Shown here piece by piece: positions 39,840-48,633 of a stretch of 64,000 nt of DNA (positions within the stretch are counted from its first letter, which is position 1; the number at the start of each line of letters is the position of its first letter). Made by a program: the position numbers and the translations under genes. The stretch is from positions 1-64,000 of the forward strand of contig JAXLTC010000001.1 of NCBI GenBank assembly GCA_046330255.1. Direction: 5' to 3'. Below the pieces are notes generated by a model. That model did no database searches. It was given only the letters and a program-made list of their open reading frames with translations, and had not been told where the DNA came from. The stretch comes from JBBSBL01 sp046330255 (GTDB lineage Bacteria > Actinomycetota > Thermoleophilia > Solirubrobacterales > Solirubrobacteraceae).

Positions 39840-41135
39840 TTGCCGCCCTCCCCGGACACGGCGGGCGCGAGCGGGCGCCGCGGGGAGACGGAGGCGCCGA
39901 CGAGAACGGGAGCGGTCCTGTCGGGCGGCGGCGCGCGCGGGGCCTACGAGGCGGGCGCGATCTCGGTCCTCGGCCCTGCGCTCGCGGCGCGGGGCGAGCG
40001 GCCGTCGCTCTTCCTGGGGACCAGCGTCGGCGCGATCAACGCCGCCTACCTCGCCGCGACCCGCCACCTCGACGCCGGCCAGCAGGCCGCGGGCCTCCTG
40101 GACCGCTGGCGCCAGGCCACCAAGGAACGCGTCCTGCGACCGATCCTGAGCCGCCAGATCCCGCTCACCGCGCTTCGCTACGCGGGCGAGCTGCTCGCCC
40201 TGCCCGGCGTTCGCCTCGCGAGCCTGCTCGACCCGGCGCCGCTGGAGGCGAGCCTGAGGGAGTGGATGCGCTGGGAAGACCTGCACCGCAACGTCGCCGG
40301 CGGCCTGGTCGAGGCGCTCGCCGTCGCCGCGACGGCGGCCGGCACCGGGCGCACGGTGATCTTCACGGAGGGCTCCGCCCGGCCCGCGGGCGATCGCTCC
40401 CACCTGCTCGACTACGTGCACACGGAGCTCGGCGACGAGCACATCCGCGCGTCGGCCGCGATCCCGGTCCTGTTCCCGCCCGTGCGGATCGAGCGGCCCG
40501 CGCAGGCGCGCGGCTGGTACGTGGACGGCGGAACGCGCCTCAACACGCCGATCAAGCCGGCGCTCGACCTGGGCGCCGAGCGCCTGGTCGTGATCGGCAC
40601 CGAGGCGATCACGGCGGCCGGCACCGAGCCGGGCCGCCACGACGGCGACGCGCCCGACTTCGGGGACGGCATCCTGCACGCTCTCCACGGCGCGCTCGTC
40701 GATCCGCTCGGCGAGGACATGCGCATGCTCGGCAACATCAACCTGTTCTTCGCCGACCCGGCGTCGGCGCCGGCGGCCGGCCGCTACCGCGAGGCTCGCG
40801 GAAAGCCCCCCTACCGCCAGGTGCCCTACGTCTTCATCGCCCCGGAGCGCAGGGGCCTGGTCGGCGACCTGGCCTCGGAGGTGTTCCGCGACCGCTACCG
40901 CGGCGCGCGGGCGCTTCGCTCGCCCGACTACCCCCTGCTGAACCGCCTGCTGGGCGGGGACAGCCCGGCGCACGGGGAGCTGCTCAGCTACCTGTTCTTC
41001 GACCCGGAGTTCATCGAGGCGCTGATCGATCTCGGCCGCGCGGACGCGCGGCGCCGGCTTCGAGGGCGTTCCGGCGGCGAGGGTCCATGGCGGCTCGAGC
41101 CGCTCGACGCGTTCACGGCGCAGAACGCGGCGTGA
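39840..41135 (+). CDS. patatin-like phospholipase
   Basis: 431-residue serine lipase-fold protein. The oxyanion glycine motif AVLSGGGARGAYEAGAISVL, nucleophile elbow FLGTSVGAINAAYLAA (Ser) and catalytic Asp in GWYVDGGTRLNTPIKPAL form the patatin dyad. No signal peptide, so it acts in the cytoplasm or on the inner membrane face. The start is a TTG at 39840. Likely cotranscribed with the small membrane protein in front. Substrate (phospholipid or other ester) not determinable. Confidence 0.9.
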   Translation: MPPSPDTAGASGRRGETEAPTRTGAVLSGGGARGAYEAGAISVLGPALAARGERPSLFLGTSVGAINAAYLAATRHLDAGQQAAGLLDRWRQATKERVLRPILSRQIPLTALRYAGELLALPGVRLASLLDPAPLEASLREWMRWEDLHRNVAGGLVEALAVAATAAGTGRTVIFTEGSARPAGDRSHLLDYVHTELGDEHIRASAAIPVLFPPVRIERPAQARGWYVDGGTRLNTPIKPALDLGAERLVVIGTEAITAAGTEPGRHDGDAPDFGDGILHALHGALVDPLGEDMRMLGNINLFFADPASAPAAGRYREARGKPPYRQVPYVFIAPERRGLVGDLASEVFRDRYRGARALRSPDYPLLNRLLGGDSPAHGELLSYLFFDPEFIEALIDLGRADARRRLRGRSGGEGPWRLEPLDAFTAQNAA

Positions 41136-41168
41136 GCGGCGGGGCCGATCGCTCGGGACCGGCTGGGG

Positions 41169-42617
41169 CTAGGCGGCCAGCACGGGCAGCAGCGCCTGGA
41201 GCTTGACCTCGGTCTCGGCGAGCTCGGCCGCCGGGTCCGACTCGGCCACGACGCCGACGCCCGCGTAGAGGTGCGCGACCGGGCCCGCGAGCAGCGCGCA
41301 GCGCAGCGCCACGCACAGCTCCCCGTCCTCGTTGGCGTCGGTCCAGCCCACGGGGCCCGCGTACCAGCCGCGGTCCAGCCCCTCCAGCCGTGGGATCAGC
41401 CTCTCGGCGACCTCGAGCGGCTCGCCGCCGACGGCCGGCGTCGGGTGAAGCGCTCCGGCCAGCTCGATCGCGCCGACCGGCTCGGCCAGCTGCGCGCGGA
41501 TCGGCGTCCCCAGGTGCTGGATGTTGGCGACGCGGACGAGGACGGGCTCCGGCGCAGCCGTGACCCAGACCGAGTGCGGGCGCAGCGCGCGCTCGATGCG
41601 TCGCGTCACGATCGCCTGCTCCTCGCGGTCCTTCGCCGACCGCATCAGGCGCTCGCCGAGGTGGTCGTCCACCGAGGCGTCGGCGCTGCGGCCGGTCGAC
41701 CCCGCGAGCGCCACCGTGCTCGCGCGCAGCCCCTCGCGGCGAACCAGGAGCTCGGGGCTCGCTCCCACGAACGCGCGCTCGCCGCGCCCGACCGCGTACA
41801 CGTAGCAGCCCCGGAACCCGTCCCGCAGGACTCCCAGCACCGCCCCCGGGTCGTGCCCCCCGGGCGCGTGGACCTGCACCTCGCGCGCGAGCACGACCTT
41901 CTCCAGGCCGCCCGCGCGGATCAGCTCCACGGCGCGCGCGACGGCCTCCTCGTAATGCTCGGGCGGCATCGCCGACAGCACCCGGCTGCCGCCCGCCGGC
42001 TCGGGGTCCAGCAGCGGCAGGGCCGCGTCGCCGAGCGTGGCCAGGCGCCGCTCCACCCGCGCGACGAGCTCCTCCGGCAGGTCATCGGGTGCGGCGAGCG
42101 CCGCCACCGTGAGGCAGACGTCCCCGCCGCGCCGCGCGAGCGCCACCTCCGGCACCACGAGCGAGGCAGGCGCGAACCCCGACCACGGCGGCGTCGAGCC
42201 CCCGGTGGGCGCGAACGCGAAGCCGCCCACCGCCACGAGCCCGGCGCCCGGCGGGCCGTCGGGAGGGTCGGCGGCGGCCTCCGCCGCGAGCGCCCGCCAG
42301 GCCGCGGCGACGCGCGCGAAGCGGACGGGACCACGCGCCTCCAGGGAGCAGACCGCTCCGAGCGCCGCGAGCGCGCTGCCGTCGCGATCGGGCTGCTCCA
42401 GGCAGGCCCACGCCTCGCCGGGCCGGCGGGCCGCGAGCACGACCGCGGAGGGATCCGTCCCGCGCGGCGCCGCAACGGTGACGGCGGCCAGGACCTGGCG
42501 GCCGGACGCGCGCGCCCGCGCCACCGCGACCCGCGCGCGGTCGGCGAGCCGCTCGCGACCGCCGGCGCCCAGCCACCCGTCGCCGTGCCGGGCGCGGGCG
42601 CCGGTCGAGGCCGGCAC
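41169..42617 (-). CDS. menF: isochorismate synthase
   Basis: Chorismate-utilising enzyme of 482 residues giving isochorismate for menaquinone. The catalytic domain shows YEEAVARAVELIRAGGLEKV, VLAREVQVHAPG, the ASPELLVRREG block, ALAGSTGRSADASVDDHLGE, NIQHLGTPIRAQL, LHPTPAVGGEP and WYAGPVGWTDANEDGEL. The GTG at 42615-42617 overlaps the last base of the ilvN stop, so it is read from the ilvB-ilvN transcript. Salicylate or anthranilate synthase is less likely given the men genes nearby. Confidence 0.92.
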   Translation of the reverse strand: MPASTGARARHGDGWLGAGGRERLADRARVAVARARASGRQVLAAVTVAAPRGTDPSAVVLAARRPGEAWACLEQPDRDGSALAALGAVCSLEARGPVRFARVAAAWRALAAEAAADPPDGPPGAGLVAVGGFAFAPTGGSTPPWSGFAPASLVVPEVALARRGGDVCLTVAALAAPDDLPEELVARVERRLATLGDAALPLLDPEPAGGSRVLSAMPPEHYEEAVARAVELIRAGGLEKVVLAREVQVHAPGGHDPGAVLGVLRDGFRGCYVYAVGRGERAFVGASPELLVRREGLRASTVALAGSTGRSADASVDDHLGERLMRSAKDREEQAIVTRRIERALRPHSVWVTAAPEPVLVRVANIQHLGTPIRAQLAEPVGAIELAGALHPTPAVGGEPLEVAERLIPRLEGLDRGWYAGPVGWTDANEDGELCVALRCALLAGPVAHLYAGVGVVAESDPAAELAETEVKLQALLPVLAA

Positions 42618-43183
42618 TAGGTCTCGGCGCGCCCGCGCGAGATCGCGATCTCGCCGGTGCGCGTCATCTCGACCAGCCCGAACGGCCGCACCATCCGCTC
42701 GAACGCCTCGATCTTGTCGTGCGTCCCGGTGACCTCGAGCACGATCGAGCGCTTGCCCACGTCGACGACCTTCCCGCGGAAGATCTCGCAGACCTGCATG
42801 ATCTCGGCGCGCTGGCCGGGGTCGGCCGAGACCTTGAACATCGCCAGCTCGCGGGCGACCGTCTCCTCCGGCTCCAGATCGCGGATCTTGATCACGTTGA
42901 CCAGCTTGTGCAGCTGCTTTGTGACCTGGTCGATCGGGTGCAGGGCGCCGTCGACCGTGAGCGTGACGCGCGAGTAGGCCTCGTCGTCGGTCGGGCCGAC
43001 GGCGAGCGTGTCGATGTTGAAGCCGCGACGCGCGAACAGCCCGGCGATCCGGGTCAGCACGCCCGGCTTGTTCTCGACGAGGATCGAGAGGATGTGCTTG
43101 CGGCCGGTGCGGATCCCGCCGGCCGCCTCGAGCTCCTCGAGGCTCAGCAACTCACTCGTTCCAGGCTCACCCACGGTCCTCAC
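42617..43183 (-). CDS. ilvN: acetolactate synthase, regulatory small subunit
   Basis: Valine-sensing subunit of acetohydroxyacid synthase, ~188 residues from the GTG overlapping the ilvB stop (GTGA). The ACT domain reads HILSILVENKPGVLTRIAGL followed by FARRGFNIDTLAVGPT, and the C-terminal domain continues with IRDLEPEETVARELAMFKV. The N-terminal ~25 residues (GTSELLSLEELEAAGGIRTG) are an extra extension. Partner of IlvB. Confidence 0.95.
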   Translation of the reverse strand: MRTVGEPGTSELLSLEELEAAGGIRTGRKHILSILVENKPGVLTRIAGLFARRGFNIDTLAVGPTDDEAYSRVTLTVDGALHPIDQVTKQLHKLVNVIKIRDLEPEETVARELAMFKVSADPGQRAEIMQVCEIFRGKVVDVGKRSIVLEVTGTHDKIEAFERMVRPFGLVEMTRTGEIAISRGRAET

Positions 43184-44856
43184 CCCACCATGTCCCGCGC
43201 GGCGCTGCCGGCCGGGATCATCGGGTAGGTGTTCTCCTCGCGCGTCACCCGCACGTCGACCACGACCGGGCCGTCGGTGGCGATCGCCTCCTTGATCCCG
43301 GAGACCAGCGTGCGCTTGTCCTCGAGCCGCACCCCGGTGGCGCCGTAGGCCTCGGCGAGCTTGACGAAGTCCGGGAAGCGGCCCATCTCGACGTGGCTGT
43401 AGCGCTTCTGCCAGAAGAGCTCCTGCCACTGGCGCACCATGCCCAGGTACCCGTTGTTCATCACGAACACCTTGATCGGGATGCCGTTCTCGGCGCACGT
43501 CGCGAGCTCCTGGGCGTTCATCTGGACCGACCCGTCGCCGGCGATGCAGATCACCGTGTCCTCCGGGCAGCCGACCTGCGCGCCCATCGCGGCGGGCAGG
43601 CCGAAGCCCATCGTCCCGAGGCCGCCGGAGTTGATCCAGCGCCGCGGGCGCGCGAAATGGAAGTACTGGGCGGCCCACATCTGGTGCTGGCCGACGTCCG
43701 AGGTGACGATCGCGTCGCCCCCCGTCGCCTCGTACAGCGCCTGGACCATGTACTGCGGCTTGATCTCCGAGTCGGCGCTGTCCTGGAAGCCGAGCGGGTG
43801 CTGGCGTCGCCATGCGCCGATGCGGTCCCACCAGGGAGCCAGCCGCGAGGCGTCGGGCGAGAGCCCGGCGTACTCCTCGGTCAGCCGCGGCAGGATCCGC
43901 TTCGCGTCGCCCACGATCGGGATGTGGGCGGGGACGTTCTTGGAGATCTCGGCCGGGTCGACGTCGATGTGGATGAACTTCGCGCGCGGCGCGAACTCGG
44001 ACAGCTTGCCGGTGATGCGGTCGTCGAAGCGCGCTCCGATCGCGACGATCAGGTCGGCCTCGTCCATCGCGTAGTTGGCGGCGCGCGTGCCGTGCATGCC
44101 GAGCATCCCCAGCCACTGCTCGTCCGGGGCCGGGAAGGCGCCCAGGCCCATCAGCGTGCAGGTCACGGGCAGGCCGTCGACGCGCGCCAGGGCGACCAGC
44201 TCCGCGGACGCGTTCGCGTTCACGACCCCCCCGCCCACGTAGAGGACCGGCCGGCGCGCGTTCGCCAGCGCCTTCGCGGCCAGGCGGATCTGCTTCTGGT
44301 TGCCGTCGGTGGTCGGCTGGTAGCCGGGCAGCCGCACGTCGCGCACCGGCTCGTACGGGATGTCCGCCCGCGAGAGGTCCATCGGGATGTCGATCACGAC
44401 GGGGCCCGGCCGGCCGGAGCGCGCCAGGTGGAACGCCTCGTGGACGGTCCGCGGGATCTCCAGCGGGTGCTGGATCATGAAGCTGTGCTTGACGACCGGC
44501 ATCGTGATGCCGATCGTGTCGGCCTCCTGGAAGCCGTCGGTGCCGAGCAGCTCCGTGCGCACCTGTCCGGTGACGAAGACCACCGGCACCGAGTCCATCA
44601 TCGCGTCGCAGATCGGCGTCACGAGGTTCGTCGCGCCCGGCCCGCTGGTGCCCAGCGCCACCCCGACGCGGCCCGTCGCCTTCGCGTAGCCCTCGGCCGC
44701 GTGGCCGCCGCCGGCCTCGTGGCGCACGAGGATGTGGCGGATCCCGGCGTCGACGAACGCGTCGTAGGTCGGGAGGTTGGCGCCGCCCGGGAGCCCGAAC
44801 ACGACGTCCACGCCCTCGGCCTTGAGGCACTCCATGAGGGCGTCGACGGCTCGCAT
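43180..44856 (-). CDS. ilvB: acetolactate synthase, catalytic large subunit
   Basis: ThDP- and FAD-dependent acetohydroxyacid synthase, 558 residues, first common step of valine, leucine and isoleucine synthesis. Motifs: GVDVVFGLPGGANLPTYDAF, HEAGGGHAAEGYAKATGRVG with the catalytic Glu, TSGPGATNLVTPICDAMMDS, GLGTMGFGLPAAMGAQVG and the ThDP motif GDGSVQMNAQELATC to VFVMNNGYLGMVRQW. The ATG has AAGGAG ~11 nt upstream. No regulatory leader ORF is seen in the ~65-nt leader. Confidence 0.97.
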   Translation of the reverse strand: MRAVDALMECLKAEGVDVVFGLPGGANLPTYDAFVDAGIRHILVRHEAGGGHAAEGYAKATGRVGVALGTSGPGATNLVTPICDAMMDSVPVVFVTGQVRTELLGTDGFQEADTIGITMPVVKHSFMIQHPLEIPRTVHEAFHLARSGRPGPVVIDIPMDLSRADIPYEPVRDVRLPGYQPTTDGNQKQIRLAAKALANARRPVLYVGGGVVNANASAELVALARVDGLPVTCTLMGLGAFPAPDEQWLGMLGMHGTRAANYAMDEADLIVAIGARFDDRITGKLSEFAPRAKFIHIDVDPAEISKNVPAHIPIVGDAKRILPRLTEEYAGLSPDASRLAPWWDRIGAWRRQHPLGFQDSADSEIKPQYMVQALYEATGGDAIVTSDVGQHQMWAAQYFHFARPRRWINSGGLGTMGFGLPAAMGAQVGCPEDTVICIAGDGSVQMNAQELATCAENGIPIKVFVMNNGYLGMVRQWQELFWQKRYSHVEMGRFPDFVKLAEAYGATGVRLEDKRTLVSGIKEAIATDGPVVVDVRVTREENTYPMIPAGSAARDMVG

Positions 44857-44927
44857 CGCTGCTGTGCTCCTTCGGGTTCTCGGGGTGACGGCAGGCGCCG
44901 CGCACCGGGCCGCGCGGCCGAATTCCG

Positions 44928-44933
44928 AGTCTA
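44928..44933 (-). promoter_or_regulatory. -10 box of the ilvB-ilvN-menF transcript
   Basis: TAGACT on the minus strand, about 70 nt before the ilvB ATG. The leader contains the self-complementary GGCCGCGCGGCC but no short ORF rich in Ile, Val or Leu codons. Confidence 0.45.
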
Positions 44934-44965
44934 CCAGCGGGATTTCGCCGCCCGGCCGGGCTCTC

Positions 44966-45265
44966 CTACGTGCCCGCGCGCCGCGCGGCCGCCTCGGACG
45001 GCAGGACCGTCTCGGGGTAGTCGAGGTCGGTCCCGCAGCGGGTGCAGACCGCGTCGTGGAGCTTCAGCACCCTCCCGCACCCGGGGCACTGGCGACGCGG
45101 CTCAGCGGTGTCGAAGCGATAGAGCAGGGCCGCCACGAGGCCCAGGATCGGGACGAAGAAGGACACCGCGAACCAGAGCCAGAACGAGCTGCCCTTGATC
45201 TTCCCGACGATTCCCCCCGCCAAACCGAAGCACGTCAGCAGGAACAGGAAGGCGACGCCCTCCAC
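44966..45265 (-). CDS. small membrane protein with C-terminal zinc ribbon
   Basis: 99 residues: two hydrophobic segments (VAFLFLLTCFGLAGGIVGKI and FWLWFAVSFFVPILGLVAAL) followed by a four-cysteine zinc ribbon, CPGCGRVLKLHDAVCTRCG. It starts 9 nt after the small membrane protein gene at 45275-45454, so the two form an operon. Topology puts the ribbon probably in the cytoplasm. Function unknown. Confidence 0.8.
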   Translation of the reverse strand: MEGVAFLFLLTCFGLAGGIVGKIKGSSFWLWFAVSFFVPILGLVAALLYRFDTAEPRRQCPGCGRVLKLHDAVCTRCGTDLDYPETVLPSEAAARRAGT

Positions 45266-45274
45266 CGGACGGGC

Positions 45275-45454
45275 TCAGAGCGTGCGCCAGGCCCAGACGA
45301 TCGCGGCGATCAGCCCGACCATGACCGCGATCCACAGGACGGAGGCGAGCGAGCCGATGATCAGCTTGAGCAGGAACCAGGCCGCGAGGACCAGCACCAG
45401 GAAGGCGACGACGCGGCGGCCGAACGACGGCTTGCTTGACGATGAGGAGCTCAT
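45275..45454 (-). CDS. 59-residue membrane protein
   Basis: Short ORF opening with a run of serines (MSSSSSSKPSFGRR) and followed by two hydrophobic segments, VVAFLVLVLAAWFLLKLIIG and LWIAVMVGLIAAIVWAW. TACCCT (45462-45467) lies 7 nt before the ATG with no Shine-Dalgarno, matching the leaderless pattern. Situated between gatB and the zinc-ribbon protein. Related to no family I recognise. Confidence 0.7.
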   Translation of the reverse strand: MSSSSSSKPSFGRRVVAFLVLVLAAWFLLKLIIGSLASVLWIAVMVGLIAAIVWAWRTL

Positions 45455-45481
45455 GGCGGGAAGGGTAGCCGTCCTCGCCGG

Positions 45482-46912
45482 TCAGGACCCGAGCTGCTCG
45501 CGCACGAGCCGCTGCACCTCGGCGCCGTCGGCGCGCCCGCGCGTCTCTCGCATCACGTGCCCCACGATCGGGCCGAGCGCCTTGAGGTTGCCGGCGCGCA
45601 CCTTCTCGGCCGCGCCGGGATTGGCGGCGAGCGCGTCCGCGACGATCGTCGCGAGCTCGTCGCCGTCCCCCATCGCGCCCAGCCCCTCCGACGCCGCGAT
45701 CGCGCGCGGGTCGCCGCCGGCCTCCGCCAGCCGGTCGAGGACGGTGCGCGCCGCCGCGCCGGTGATCTCGCCCGCGCCGACCATCGCCACGAGCGCGGCC
45801 AGCGCCTCCGGCGCGACGTTCGAGCGCGCCGGGTCCTGCTCGCCGATCCTGGCGACGAGCTCGTTGCCCGTCCAGTTGGCGATCGCGCGCGGCTCGATCC
45901 CCTCCGGCGCGGCGCCGAGCGCCGCCTCGAAGTAGTCCCCCAGCTCGGCGCGGTACGCGTGCTGGCGCGCGAGGTCGGGCGGCAACCCGAGCTCCGTCTC
46001 GTAGCGCTCGGCACGCCGGGCGGGCAGCTCCGGGAGCGCGGCGCGCGCAGCCTCCACCATCTCCTCGCCGACCCTCAGCGGGACGAGGTCGGGCTCCGGG
46101 AAGTAGCGGTAGTCGTGCGCCTCCTCCTTGGAGCGCAGCGGCGTGAGCGTGCCGCCGGCCGGGTCGTAGTGCAGCGTCTGCTGCACGACGGGCTCGCCGG
46201 CGTCGAGGAGCGCCGCCTGGCGCTCGATCTCGGCGTCCAGCCCGCGCTCGACGAACCGGAACGAGTTCATGTTCTTGAGCTCGGTCTTGGTGCCCAGCCC
46301 GCTCGATCCCGCGGGTCGCAGCGACACGTTCGCGTCGCAGCGCAGCGACCCCTCCTCCATGTTCACGTCGCTGACGCCGAGCTGGCGCAGGGTGGTGCGC
46401 AGCAGGCCGAGCCATTCGCGCGCCTGCGCGGGCGCGCAGATGTCGGGCTCGGTGACGATCTCCACCAGCGGCGTCCCGCCGCGGTTGAAGTCGACGACGC
46501 TGGCCCCGGAGCCGTGGATGCGCCCGCTCTCGCCGACGTGGACGAGCTTCGCCGCGTCCTCCTCGAGGTGGACGCGGTGGATCCGGACCTCCCCGAGCGC
46601 CCCGCCGCGGCACAGGGGCTCGTCGTACTGGCTGATCTGGTAGCCCTTCGGGAGGTCCGGGTAGAAGTAGTTCTTGCGGTGGAACGCAGAGCTCGCGGCG
46701 ATCTCGCACCCGAGCGCCAGCCCGATGCGGATCCCGAAGTCCACGGCCCGGGCGTTGGCGACCGGGAGCGCGCCGGGCAGGCCGAGGCACACCGGGCAGG
46801 TGTGGGTGTTGGGCGGGTCCCCGAACGAGAGCTCGCAGCCGCAGAACATCTTCGTCCGCGTGGAGAGCTGGACGTGGATCTCCAGGCCGATGACGGGCTC
46901 CAGCGCGCTCAT
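45482..46912 (-). CDS. gatB: Asp-tRNA(Asn)/Glu-tRNA(Gln) amidotransferase subunit B
   Basis: tRNA-binding kinase subunit of the GatCAB amidotransferase, 476 residues. It begins PVIGLEIHVQLSTRTKMFCG with the zinc cysteines (FCGCELSFGDPPNTHTCPVC), then KNYFYPDLPKGYQISQYDEP, NRGGTPLVEIVTEPDI and KTELKNMNSFRFVERGL. The C-terminal YqeY-like domain (VGHVMRETRGRADGAEVQRL) is present. The start overlaps the gatA stop by ATGA. Confidence 0.97.
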   Translation of the reverse strand: MSALEPVIGLEIHVQLSTRTKMFCGCELSFGDPPNTHTCPVCLGLPGALPVANARAVDFGIRIGLALGCEIAASSAFHRKNYFYPDLPKGYQISQYDEPLCRGGALGEVRIHRVHLEEDAAKLVHVGESGRIHGSGASVVDFNRGGTPLVEIVTEPDICAPAQAREWLGLLRTTLRQLGVSDVNMEEGSLRCDANVSLRPAGSSGLGTKTELKNMNSFRFVERGLDAEIERQAALLDAGEPVVQQTLHYDPAGGTLTPLRSKEEAHDYRYFPEPDLVPLRVGEEMVEAARAALPELPARRAERYETELGLPPDLARQHAYRAELGDYFEAALGAAPEGIEPRAIANWTGNELVARIGEQDPARSNVAPEALAALVAMVGAGEITGAAARTVLDRLAEAGGDPRAIAASEGLGAMGDGDELATIVADALAANPGAAEKVRAGNLKALGPIVGHVMRETRGRADGAEVQRLVREQLGS

Positions 46913-48324
46913 GCCCTGGCCGCGCTCCCGTCGAAGCCGATCGCGCGCTCGAGCGCGTACGCCGCCTGCAGGATCCGGCTCTCGCTGAACGCGGGACCGG
47001 CGATCTGGAATCCGGCGGGCAGGCCGCCCGCCAGCCCGCTGGGAATCGAGATCGCCGGGATGCCGGCCAGCGGCATCGGAACCGTGCAGTAGTCGGCCAG
47101 GTACATCGCGAGCGGGTCCTCGGTGCGCTCGCCGAGCGGGAACGCGACGGTCGGGCTGGTCGGCGTGACCACGAAGTCGAAGCGCTCGAACGCGGCGCGG
47201 AAGTCCTCGCTGATCTTGGTCCGCACCCGCTGCGCGCGGCCGTAGTAGGCGTCGTAGTAGCCCGATGACAGCGCGTAGGTGCCGAGCATGATCCGGCGCT
47301 TGACCTCGTCGCCGAACCCCTGGGCCCTGGTGCGCACGTACATCGAGACGAGATCCTCGCCGTCGACGCGCAGCCCGTAGCGGACGCCGTCGTAGCGCGC
47401 GAGGTTCGCGGAGGCCTCCGCCGGCGCGATCAGGTAGTAGGCCGACAGCGCGTGCGGCGCGTGCGGCAGCCGGCACGGCTCGACGGTCGCGCCCAGCTCG
47501 CGCGCCAGCTCCAGCGTCGCCTCGAAGGACTCGCGGACCCCGTCCTCGATCCCGCCGGCGCTCAGCTCCTCGGGGACGCCCAGCCGCACGCCGCGCAGAT
47601 CGCCGTCGACCGGCATCGCGATCTCCTCCGGGAACGGCACCGAGGTCGCGTCGCGGCGGTCCTGGCCGACCATCTCCCGCAGCAGCAGCGCGGCGTCGGT
47701 CACGTCGCGGGTCAGCGGGCCGGCCTGGTCCAGCGAGGAGGCGAACGCGATCATCCCGTAGCGCGAGACCGCGCCGTAGGTGGGCTTGAGCCCGACGATG
47801 CCGCAGAGCGCCGCCGGCTGGCGGATCGACCCGCCGGTGTCGGTGCCGATCGCCCACGGCGCGAGGCCCGCGGCCACCGCCGCCGCGCTCCCGCCGCTCG
47901 ACCCGCCCGGCACCCGTGTCCGGTCCCAGGGGTTGAGCACCGGGCCGAAGCCGGAGTTCTCGTTCGAGGAGCCCATCGCGAACTCGTCCTGGTTGGTCTT
48001 GCCGAGCAGCGGGGCGCCGCCGGCGGCCAGGCGCTCGATCACCGTCGCGGTGTAGGGCGGGCGGTAGCCGTCGAGGATCCGCGACCCTGCCTGGCTGGGC
48101 ACCCCGCGGACGCAGAAGAGATCCTTGGCGGCGAGCGGGACGCCGCCGAGCGGCGCCCCGGGCTCCGGCGGGGGGCCGGGCTCCTCCGCGAGCCACAGGA
48201 ACGCGTTCAGCTCGTCGCCCGCAGCCCGCTCGCGGTAGGCGGCGAACAGCTCGCCCGCGTCGAGCTCGCCCGCGCGCACGGCGGCGGCCGCCTGCGCGGC
48301 GGTGAGCTCGATGGGCGAGCTCAC
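46909..48324 (-). CDS. gatA: Asp-tRNA(Asn)/Glu-tRNA(Gln) amidotransferase subunit A
   Basis: Amidase-signature subunit releasing ammonia from glutamine, 471 residues. The Ser-cisSer-Lys triad is visible: Lys67 in GVPLAAKDLF, Ser142 in PGGSSGGSAAAVAAG and Ser166 in GTDTGGSIRQPAALCG. Downstream SRYGMIAFASSLDQAGPLTR is also diagnostic. The GTG start overlaps gatC's stop by GTGA. Confidence 0.97.
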   Translation of the reverse strand: MSSPIELTAAQAAAAVRAGELDAGELFAAYRERAAGDELNAFLWLAEEPGPPPEPGAPLGGVPLAAKDLFCVRGVPSQAGSRILDGYRPPYTATVIERLAAGGAPLLGKTNQDEFAMGSSNENSGFGPVLNPWDRTRVPGGSSGGSAAAVAAGLAPWAIGTDTGGSIRQPAALCGIVGLKPTYGAVSRYGMIAFASSLDQAGPLTRDVTDAALLLREMVGQDRRDATSVPFPEEIAMPVDGDLRGVRLGVPEELSAGGIEDGVRESFEATLELARELGATVEPCRLPHAPHALSAYYLIAPAEASANLARYDGVRYGLRVDGEDLVSMYVRTRAQGFGDEVKRRIMLGTYALSSGYYDAYYGRAQRVRTKISEDFRAAFERFDFVVTPTSPTVAFPLGERTEDPLAMYLADYCTVPMPLAGIPAISIPSGLAGGLPAGFQIAGPAFSESRILQAAYALERAIGFDGSAARA

Positions 48325-48605
48325 GCGCCCGGGCTGGGGACGCGGAAGCCGCCCTCGTGCGGGTCGGGCGCGGACGCGAGCGCCTCCGCGGCGCTCAGCG
48401 ACGGCTCCGGCTCGTCCGCGCGCAGCGGCGTGTCGAGCGCGACGACGTGCGAGGTGGGCGGCACCCCGTCGAGGTCGAGCTCGCCGATGCGCTCGATGTG
48501 CTCGAGGATCGTCGAGAGCTCGCGGCTCGCGCGCTCCACCTCGGACTCGCTCAGCTCGAGCCGCGCCAGGCGCGCGACGTGGAGGACCTGCTCGCGGTCG
48601 ATCAC
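48321..48605 (-). CDS. gatC: Asp-tRNA(Asn)/Glu-tRNA(Gln) amidotransferase subunit C
   Basis: 94-residue assembly subunit: IDREQVLHVARLARLELSES, ELSTILEHIERIGELDLDGV and the C-terminal TPLRADEPEPSLSAAEALAS are typical. TAGACT (48614-48619) stands 8 nt before the GTG with no Shine-Dalgarno, suggesting a leaderless gatC-gatA-gatB mRNA. All three genes overlap by 4 nt. Confidence 0.94.
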   Translation of the reverse strand: MIDREQVLHVARLARLELSESEVERASRELSTILEHIERIGELDLDGVPPTSHVVALDTPLRADEPEPSLSAAEALASAPDPHEGGFRVPSPGA

Positions 48606-48633
48606 GGTCGCGGAGTCTAGGGACGACCCGCGC

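Noticed and set aside
44857..44965. Attenuator leader peptide before ilvB, as in Corynebacterium
   Set aside because: No short ORF with Ile/Val/Leu runs follows the TAGACT box; the only GTG-started frame (44905) has no regulatory codons.
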